Assembly: GCA_020634615.1 (NCBI GenBank)
Contig: JACKBI010000017.1
Span: 71,248 to 135,247 of the forward strand
Length of the DNA stretch: 64,000 nucleotides
Reading direction: 5' to 3'
From: Anaerolineales bacterium
GTDB taxonomy: Bacteria; Chloroflexota; Anaerolineae; JAAEKA01
In this document: one piece after another, positions 58,476 through 64,000 of the stretch
Numbering within the stretch: position 1 is the first letter of the stretch
How the letters are laid out: every line of letters starts with the position of its first letter
The notes under the pieces: generated by a model
The model's database searches: none
Told to the model about the DNA's origin: nothing
Seen by the model: only the letters and a program-made list of their open reading frames with translations
Translations under genes and position numbers: made by a program

Positions 58476-59305
58476 CAACAGGATTGCACGACGATTTCAG
58501 CCGCGGCGTTGGCGATCACTGGCAGCGCATGGAGCTGAGCAGCGGGCATGTGGACTGGACCGGTGCGAGCGTGCGGCTTGTCAACGACAACACTTCGGCA
58601 GGCCGCTACAGCAACGCCCAGATCGACGACTGCCAGGGACGGCCGCGCAAGGAGCTTCTCTGGTCACCACCGCTGCATCTGACGGTGCGCGCCCGCTTCT
58701 CACATCCCGCGCCGCCACTGCGGGCCGGCGGCGACTGCGACTACGAGTATCTTGGCGGGCCGATCCTCAGCGGCACTGCCGGCTTTGGCTTCTGGAACGC
58801 GCCGTCGACGCTGGAGGGGCATGACCTACCGGCGCTGCCGCGTGCCCTCTGGTTCTTCTACGCCTCGCCGCCTTCAAACATCAAGCTGGCCAGCGCGACA
58901 CCGGGCTGCGGCTGGAAGGCCGCGACCTTTGACGCGTCGGGCTGGCCCTTTCGCCTGCTTGCTTTGACTGCGCCCGTGGCCGTACCCCTGATGAACTGGC
59001 AAGCTGCCTACCGCCGCCTCTGGCCCATCGGCCAGCGCGCCATTGGGGTCAGCGAAGCGCCGGTCGCCGCAGACATGACGGAGTGGCACACCTACGTCAT
59101 CCAGTGGGAAGAGAAGCGGGCGCGCTTTCTGGTAGATGGCGATGTCGTGCTGGATTGCGACACTGTGCCACGCGGTCCGCTGGGGCTGGTGATCTGGCTG
59201 GACAACCAGTCGCTGGTGTTGACGCCACAAGGTCGCCTGCGCCACCGCCTGCTACACCAGCCGGAGAAGCAGTGGCTGGAAATGGCCGAGATAGAGATCG
59301 CCTGA
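58472..59305 (+). CDS. Concanavalin-A-like (jelly-roll) domain protein, unknown
   Basis: 277 residues from the GTG at 58472, which overlaps the preceding stop codon (GTGA). LHDDFSRGVGDHWQRMELSS, YEYLGGPILSGTAGFGFWNA, EWHTYVIQWEEKRARFLVDG and PRGPLGLVIWLDNQSLVL follow the beta-sandwich of GH16-like or lectin domains, including the typical 'W-xx-Y-x-I-x-W' and 'iWlDNQ' pattern. There is no signal peptide, so it is cytoplasmic. The usual GH16 catalytic ExDxxE is absent. Paired with a methyltransferase; function not known. Confidence 0.75.
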   Translation: MTTGLHDDFSRGVGDHWQRMELSSGHVDWTGASVRLVNDNTSAGRYSNAQIDDCQGRPRKELLWSPPLHLTVRARFSHPAPPLRAGGDCDYEYLGGPILSGTAGFGFWNAPSTLEGHDLPALPRALWFFYASPPSNIKLASATPGCGWKAATFDASGWPFRLLALTAPVAVPLMNWQAAYRRLWPIGQRAIGVSEAPVAADMTEWHTYVIQWEEKRARFLVDGDVVLDCDTVPRGPLGLVIWLDNQSLVLTPQGRLRHRLLHQPEKQWLEMAEIEIA

Positions 59306-59476
59306 GCCGCGTTGGGTGTTTGCATGTTTACCTGCCTCCCGGTATAATTCCGCAGCATTGAACCACACACGTTCCAAATTCGTACGCCAGAGAGACATTT
59401 CAAGACTCGTCCCAACGGATCAGGTCTTTCTGGCACTCTTTTTTCAGTTCAATCTTTTCTCAACAGGAGGCTTATT

Positions 59477-59902
59477 TTGTCATCAATATCAATTCTGGCT
59501 GCACCGCTCTTGCAGAGCGGCGGCGACAACGGCGGGCTGCTCGGGATCTTCTTTGGCGGCGTGGGATCTTTGTGCTGGCTGTTGGTGGCCGTACTGTATA
59601 TCGCCGGCGCATGGAAGATGTTCGTCAAAGCTGGTCATCCCGGCTGGGCGGCCATCATCCCCATCTACAACATCTACATCATCCTGAAGATTGTTGGCCG
59701 CCCCGGCTGGTGGCTGATTCTCTTCTTCATTCCGTTCGTGAACATCGTGGTCCTCTTGCTGGTCTCGCTTAATCTTGGCAAATCCTTTGGGAAGAGCGCT
59801 GCCTGGAGCATCATACTGCTTTTCTTCTTCAATGTCATTGGATACCTGCTGCTGGGCTGGGGCGATGCGACGTACCAGGGACCGTCAGTCGCCAGCGCGT
59901 GA
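59477..59902 (+). CDS. DUF5684-like small membrane protein
   Basis: 141 residues from a TTG at 59477 with AGGAGG at 6 nt. About four hydrophobic segments; VFVKAGHPGWAAIIPIYNIY type sequence (KAGHPGWAAIIPIYNIYIIL), then GRPGWWLILFFIPFVNIVVL and LNLGKSFGKSAAWSIILLFF. This 'GxPGWxxIIPxYN' pattern defines DUF5684, found near signal peptidase I genes in many bacteria. Function unknown. It ends before a good terminator at 60007-60045. Confidence 0.85.
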   Translation: MSSISILAAPLLQSGGDNGGLLGIFFGGVGSLCWLLVAVLYIAGAWKMFVKAGHPGWAAIIPIYNIYIILKIVGRPGWWLILFFIPFVNIVVLLLVSLNLGKSFGKSAAWSIILLFFFNVIGYLLLGWGDATYQGPSVASA

Positions 59903-60006
59903 TCCTCGGTGAACGTGTGTGACCTTCTCGACGGCTAACTGACCCTTCCGGTGCCCTCACCGTTGAGAACACCGACTCACTGCCTTGTTACAACCGCATA
60001 ACAAAA

Positions 60007-60045
60007 CGTGGCCGCAAACTTGTTGGTTTGCGGCCACGCCTTTTT
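60007..60045 (+). terminator. Rho-independent terminator
   Basis: A 13-bp perfect stem (CGTGGCCGCAAAC, 60007-60019, and 60026-60038) with a 6-nt loop, followed by CCTTTTTGTG. A preceding ACAAAA run could make it work in both directions between convergent genes. Confidence 0.85.
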
Positions 60046-60088
60046 GTGCGGATATGTGAAACAGGGATGATGTGTTGGCGCGTGTACT

Positions 60089-62989
60089 CTATTCCGGCAG
60101 CCACTTCCTGGCGGCGCCGGCCAGCGACGAAAGCGGCGCGCGTTGGACCGTGCATTCGGGCAGCGACTCGAGAAAAAGCTGCCCGTAGCGCTTGGTCAAC
60201 ACGCGGTTGTCGAGAATGACGCAGATGCCGCGGTCGCCGCGACTGCGGATCAGCCGGCCAAACCCCTGGCGGAAACGGAGGATCGCGTCGGGCACCGAAT
60301 ACTCGAAGAAGGGCTGGTCAAACGTCTCGGAACGGGCTGCGACCACCGGATCGCTGGGCACGGCGAAAGGCAGCCGGGTCAGCACCAGCCCACTCAAGGC
60401 CTCGCCCACCACGTCCACACCTTCCCAGAAGCTGCGGGTACCCAACAGCACTGAACCGCGGTTGCTGCGGAAGCTTTCCAGCAGTTGCCGGCGGCTGCCG
60501 CCGCTGCCCTGTTGGTAAAGGGTAATCCCCGCCGCGAGCAACTCCGGACCGATGGCCTCGCCGGTCTGCTTCAGCGCGTAGTTCGAGGTGAACAACGCCA
60601 GCGTTCGCCCGCCCAGCGCCTTGGCCAGCGCGGCGATGGCCTGCTCCGTCTGGCGCTGGAAGGCTGAACCGTTGGGATCGCCCATATCCGTCGGCACGAA
60701 TACCAGTGTCGACTCCTTGTAGTCGAAAGGCGAGCCAACGGTGACTGTCTCCGCCTCGCGGGCGTGCAGCCGCTCCTGGATGTAGTTGTAGGTACCGGCA
60801 GTGCGCAGCGTCGCCGAGGTCATGATGACGTTTTCTTTGGCGTGAAAAAGATGCTGTTCCACCAGCGGGCCAACATGCAAGGGCGCATCGTGGATCGACA
60901 GCCGCCGCCCGTCGCGGTCCAGTTCAGCCCAGTAGATACCGTTGTCCTCTGGTTGAACAATCGCGGCATGGAGGTGCTGGTAGGCCTCCATTACCTCGGT
61001 TGCAAGGCTGCCGAGGTCGCTGAGCAACTCCTCCAGATCGGGGACGCCGCTCTCGTCCAGTTCGTCCAACCCCTTGCGCAGCGTGCCCATGGCTGTGGCC
61101 AGATCGTATAGCGTTGGGCCGATCTTGTCCCAGGCGATCTCGACCTGCTCCCAGGCCGGCTGGGCGCGCATCTTGCGATCCAGCCGCACCCGCACGCCAT
61201 ACTGGCTGTTCTGCCCGCCATGGTTGTCGCCGACGAAACCGTGCAGCACCATGAAAAACAGCCCAAGGCGATCCCGGCTAACTTCCACCTTCTGCTGCGT
61301 CTCGCTGATGTGCCGGTCCAGTTCCTGGCGCACGGTGGCAGATAGCCCACCCCTGGCCAGGCGCTTGCGCAGATCGTACAAAATACCGCGCTCGCCCTCG
61401 CCGCCATCGGGATAGATGTCAGCCAGCAGACGCTCCAGATCAGGTTGCGACGCTGTGAAGCTCAACTGCTGGGTGATCGCGTCCTCCAAGTGGTGCGCCT
61501 CGTCGACGATCAGATGCAGGTATTCGGGTAGCGCCCGGTTGCCAACTGCCACGTCCGACAGCAGCAGGGCATGGTTGACCACGATCAGATGCGCGCCGTC
61601 CGCCTCGCGCCGGTTGCGATAGAAGAAGCAGCGGCCACCCTGCGTGTTTTCACAGCGGTCCTGGGAGCAACCGCCCACTTCAGTCGCCAGCCGCGCCCAG
61701 ATCGCGCGATCGCGGCTGGTCGGCAGCGACAACTCGGCCCGGTCGCCGGTGGTCGTCTGCACCAGCCAGACCAGCACACGCGCCAGCATTTTCAACTCGT
61801 CCTCGCTCAGATCGTCGCGGCTGCGCATGGCGTCCAGCCGCCTTGGGCAGAGATAATTGGAGCGACCCTTCATCAGTGCGACCTGGAAACCAGCCGCTTG
61901 CTCCGCCAGCGTCCGCAGGCTGGTGTCACCATCCAGTCCGGCGGCGTCGCCATTGCGCAGCGCGGCAAAGACCTGCTCAATGTCGGGCAGGTCTTTGGTG
62001 AAAAGCTGATCCTGCAGGTTGATGGTGTTGGTGCTGACCACCACCCGGCGGCGGTTCTGCAACGCCCAGGCCATGGCCGGCAGCATATAGGCCAGGCTCT
62101 TGCCGGTACCGGTGCCCGCCTCGATGAGCACGTGGTCGCCGTTGTTGAACGCCTCGGCCACGGCGCGCAGCATCTCGATCTGCGGCTCGCGGTGCTCGTA
62201 GCCGGGAAACACCTGCGCCAACGGGCCGCCCGGTTCCAGAAATCCGGCCAGCCCGTCCACGTCCAGCGGCTCAGTGTTCGTAATGGGAATCAACTCTTCG
62301 GGGAACTGGACGCGCCGCTGCATCTGCGGGTTGAGCAGCGGGCCGAGTTCGCCCGATTCCAGCGCCTTGCGCTCATAGCTCTTGAGGAACCGGGTGCTGG
62401 TCGCTTCCTTCTCGGCATCGCGGAAAAAGCCGCGCAGGCCCCATGTGCTGTTTGCCGCCAGCCGGTTGATCTCGATCAGCGTCGCCAGCGGCAGCCGGGA
62501 TGCCTGTAGCGCAAGCGCGTTGAACAGCCTGCCCGTGGCTTCTGCGTCGTCGGTGGCCCGATGGGCGCTGGCCAGTTCGATACCGAACTCTGCCGCCAGC
62601 GCTCCCAGACTGTAGCTGGAGCGGTTAGGCAACAAAATGCTGGCCAACTCAAAGGTATCGTACACCTCGTTCTTGAGATAAAGACCGGCGGCGCGCAGGA
62701 AACCCAGGTCGAAGCCTGCGCTCTGCGCCACCAGCGGCGATGAGCCGAGGAAACGGCGCAGGTCGGGCAGCACGTCGTCGATGGACGGCTTGCCAACCAG
62801 GTCGCGGTCGGTGATGCCGGTCAGACTGGTGATAAAGAATGAAAGCTTGCGCCGCGGGTTGATGAGGCTCGAGAAGCGATCGACGACCTCGTCGCCGCTG
62901 AAGCGGACGCAGCCGATCTCGATAATCGCATCGCGGTCGGAGTCAAGGCCGGTGGTTTCAAGGTCGAAGGCGACAAACGTCAGAGACAT
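60089..62989 (-). CDS. dinG: DnaQ-like exonuclease fused to a DinG-type iron-sulfur helicase
   Basis: 966 residues. The N-terminal ~170 residues are a DEDD 3'-5' exonuclease (FVAFDLETTGLDSDRDAIIE, later HRATDDAEATGRLFNAL). Then comes an XPD-like superfamily 2 helicase with Walker A LIEAGTGTGKSLAYMLP, DEAH box IVDEAHHLEDAITQ, four Cys for a 4Fe-4S cluster (NYLCPRR, GGCSQDRCENTQGGRCFF), and the final motifs LLGTRSFWEGVDVVGEALSG and RQGFGRLIRSRGDRG. Exonuclease-DinG fusions are typical of Gram-positive bacteria and relatives. The enzyme likely unwinds and trims DNA structures. No neighbours with a clear link. Confidence 0.93.
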   Translation of the reverse strand: MSLTFVAFDLETTGLDSDRDAIIEIGCVRFSGDEVVDRFSSLINPRRKLSFFITSLTGITDRDLVGKPSIDDVLPDLRRFLGSSPLVAQSAGFDLGFLRAAGLYLKNEVYDTFELASILLPNRSSYSLGALAAEFGIELASAHRATDDAEATGRLFNALALQASRLPLATLIEINRLAANSTWGLRGFFRDAEKEATSTRFLKSYERKALESGELGPLLNPQMQRRVQFPEELIPITNTEPLDVDGLAGFLEPGGPLAQVFPGYEHREPQIEMLRAVAEAFNNGDHVLIEAGTGTGKSLAYMLPAMAWALQNRRRVVVSTNTINLQDQLFTKDLPDIEQVFAALRNGDAAGLDGDTSLRTLAEQAAGFQVALMKGRSNYLCPRRLDAMRSRDDLSEDELKMLARVLVWLVQTTTGDRAELSLPTSRDRAIWARLATEVGGCSQDRCENTQGGRCFFYRNRREADGAHLIVVNHALLLSDVAVGNRALPEYLHLIVDEAHHLEDAITQQLSFTASQPDLERLLADIYPDGGEGERGILYDLRKRLARGGLSATVRQELDRHISETQQKVEVSRDRLGLFFMVLHGFVGDNHGGQNSQYGVRVRLDRKMRAQPAWEQVEIAWDKIGPTLYDLATAMGTLRKGLDELDESGVPDLEELLSDLGSLATEVMEAYQHLHAAIVQPEDNGIYWAELDRDGRRLSIHDAPLHVGPLVEQHLFHAKENVIMTSATLRTAGTYNYIQERLHAREAETVTVGSPFDYKESTLVFVPTDMGDPNGSAFQRQTEQAIAALAKALGGRTLALFTSNYALKQTGEAIGPELLAAGITLYQQGSGGSRRQLLESFRSNRGSVLLGTRSFWEGVDVVGEALSGLVLTRLPFAVPSDPVVAARSETFDQPFFEYSVPDAILRFRQGFGRLIRSRGDRGICVILDNRVLTKRYGQLFLESLPECTVQRAPLSSLAGAARKWLPE

Positions 62990-62998
62990 GCAGTTTCC

Positions 62999-63382
62999 TT
63001 AACCATCTAGAATATGAGTGCGCAGTTTGGGGTCTTCAAGTCGCAAATCGAGGCGATTGAGTGCATTGCGACCTAGAAGCAGATCGTGACTGATGTCGTC
63101 TCCCGCCACGTCGATTCCTGGCAATACAAGATCCCCAATTTTGAGATCGATTTCGTGCAAAAAGACAACCTGCCGCTCCTCCCATTGACTCCTCAGAACG
63201 GCACGTTTCAAATAAGGCGCTGCGAGATGTCTCAACACCCCCAGAGGTACAATTGTGAGATCGGCGCCGCTATCTACGATTGCCGGAAACGGCCCGTGCC
63301 AATCGTTGCTGTCCGGAACAGCCAGCCAGACATTGAGAACGGGAATCGGCGGCAGACGATTCTGGTCATAAGGTTGGGTCAT
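62999..63382 (-). CDS. Retropepsin-like aspartyl protease family protein
   Basis: 127 residues. The active-site motif PAIVDSGADLTIVPLGVL (DSGAD) and the later VAGDDISHDLLLGRNALNRL (LLGRN, matching the second conserved region) identify the retroviral-type aspartyl protease fold, which works as a dimer. The protein has no signal peptide. It overlaps the DUF5678-like gene by 4 bp (ATGA), so the pair is translated together. Such pairs are seen in several Chloroflexota and cyanobacteria (recalled, not checked). Target unknown. Confidence 0.88.
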   Translation of the reverse strand: MTQPYDQNRLPPIPVLNVWLAVPDSNDWHGPFPAIVDSGADLTIVPLGVLRHLAAPYLKRAVLRSQWEERQVVFLHEIDLKIGDLVLPGIDVAGDDISHDLLLGRNALNRLDLRLEDPKLRTHILDG

Positions 63383-63789
63383 GACACTTCTGCCACAAGG
63401 CGCGGGCTCCTGACCCTTACAGTCTGGGTCGGCTCTTCCTCGACCGAGGTGATCAGAACCGGCGAATCGTCATATTGCTGGCGGATCCTTCGTCGCAGCG
63501 TCAACCGATCCAGGTCATCGTCTACGACCTGACCTCCGATCATGGCAATGTAGCGACCGCTGTATTGTTTCAGCAGCTCGTTGTGCTGGCTCTCAAACGC
63601 GCGCTGTTCTTGATCAATAGCTGCTGCCTGCATGTCCCAATCAGTCAAGGCAGTTTCCGAGCGAGACAGTGTTGTCTCTTTGTAAGCCAGAAACTGAGCA
63701 AAGTCCCGCACTTCGACAACGCTCTTTGCAGGCAGACTGCGCACAATCTGCGAAATTTCGTATTCGACGTCCTGAGCAAGACCAGCCAT
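63379..63789 (-). CDS. DUF5678-like protein paired with the aspartyl protease
   Basis: 136 residues. N-terminal helix (VRSLPAKSVVEVRDFAQFLA) similar to addiction-type DUF2281 proteins, then QRAFESQHNELLKQYSGRYI, AMIGGQVVDDDLDRLTLRRR and DSPVLITSVEE, the pattern of DUF5678. This small beta domain is nearly always followed by the retropepsin-like gene. Together they resemble a toxin-antitoxin-like or regulatory-proteolysis pair, but no mechanism is established to my knowledge. The start is the ATG at 63789. Confidence 0.8.
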   Translation of the reverse strand: MAGLAQDVEYEISQIVRSLPAKSVVEVRDFAQFLAYKETTLSRSETALTDWDMQAAAIDQEQRAFESQHNELLKQYSGRYIAMIGGQVVDDDLDRLTLRRRIRQQYDDSPVLITSVEEEPTQTVRVRSPRLVAEVS

Positions 63790-64000
63790 TTTTCCTCTCC
63801 TAATGACAGCTAAATTCGAACCAGTTCATTATACTTCAACAGCAAACAAGCACCAAGAAGTTCGATTTTTCGGAGGGAGGCAAAGTGATCAACTCAATCT
63901 CGATTCGAGAGACACCGATGTATCTGTTCATCCAGTGCTGTGGAAGCTATGGCAAACGCTCCAAGTAGTGGTACAATCACCTGCAAAAGCAATTGGCAAG
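63790..64000. other. Right-edge intergenic stretch with one tiny possible ORF
   Basis: A GGAGGGAGG box precedes a GTG at 63885 that opens a 27-residue plus-strand frame to 63968 (IRETPMYLFIQCCGSYGKRS). The ribosome site is strong, but the peptide is too short to judge. A TGGTACAAT box near 63970 may be a promoter for a gene beyond the window. Confidence 0.3.

Overview
The window is a GC-rich (by eye about 60 percent), gene-dense bacterial chromosome segment with long runs of minus-strand genes. The gene set suggests a Chloroflexota bacterium, perhaps of the Anaerolineae/Caldilinea kind. The signs are HTH-STAND ATPase plus TPR pairs, a CoxM-S-L-G type molybdenum hydroxylase operon, an F420-type LLM oxidoreductase, LiaS/NarL-style two-component genes, DUF4386, DUF5684 and DUF5678 proteins, a retropepsin-like protein, and several families of short intergenic repeats. 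This placement is inference; no rRNA or other marker gene is present.

Layout. 0-9 kb: a very large fusion (amino-acid permease, two UspA domains, DUF389) that runs off the left edge; an orphan ParA with a membrane coiled-coil/SdrD-B protein; an O-antigen-ligase-like protein; a small membrane protein; an MscS channel. 9-12 kb: GNAT, aldo-keto reductase and SDR genes. 11.8-17.4 kb: a TetR-headed set of a FAD monooxygenase fused to a SpoIIAA-like domain, a GT1 glycosyltransferase, an APH-type kinase and a methyltransferase-HhH fusion, which looks like a small-molecule modification or resistance cassette. 17.5-25 kb: YdeI-like and DinB remnants, DUF4386-type membrane proteins, two response regulators and a soluble histidine kinase.

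25-35 kb is an accessory island. It holds HepT/MntA, a VapC-like pair, a Mug glycosylase with two broken partial copies, a tandem IS982-like dimer, decayed antitoxin and pRiA4b-type genes, and a lower-GC cassette of at least three frameshifted genes (DGQHR-domain protein, unknown protein, D12-class adenine methyltransferase). I read this cassette as the wreck of a DNA-modification/defence locus. It abuts a YgiT zinc-finger gene that lies between repeated copies of the 3' end of coxG.

35-46 kb: the Cox-like operon (M, S, L, hydrolase, G), then a 976-residue coiled-coil protein with five internal repeats and two HhH domains, next to a membrane-anchored coiled-coil protein. 46-49 kb: a sigma/anti-sigma/OsmC stress operon and PPK2. 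49.6-53 kb: a tiny secreted Cys peptide and a split STAND ATPase/TPR pair divergent from a DJ-1-like gene. 53-64 kb: LLM oxidoreductase, an Fbp-type ABC importer lacking a nearby binding protein, a MoaD-like protein, a methyltransferase, a lectin-fold protein, a DinG-type exonuclease-helicase, and a DUF5678/aspartyl-protease pair at the right edge.

The most interesting items are the DGQHR wreck, the TetR-headed modification cassette with its two unusual fusions, the permease-USP-DUF389 fusion, the five-repeat coiled-coil/HhH protein and the IS dimer.
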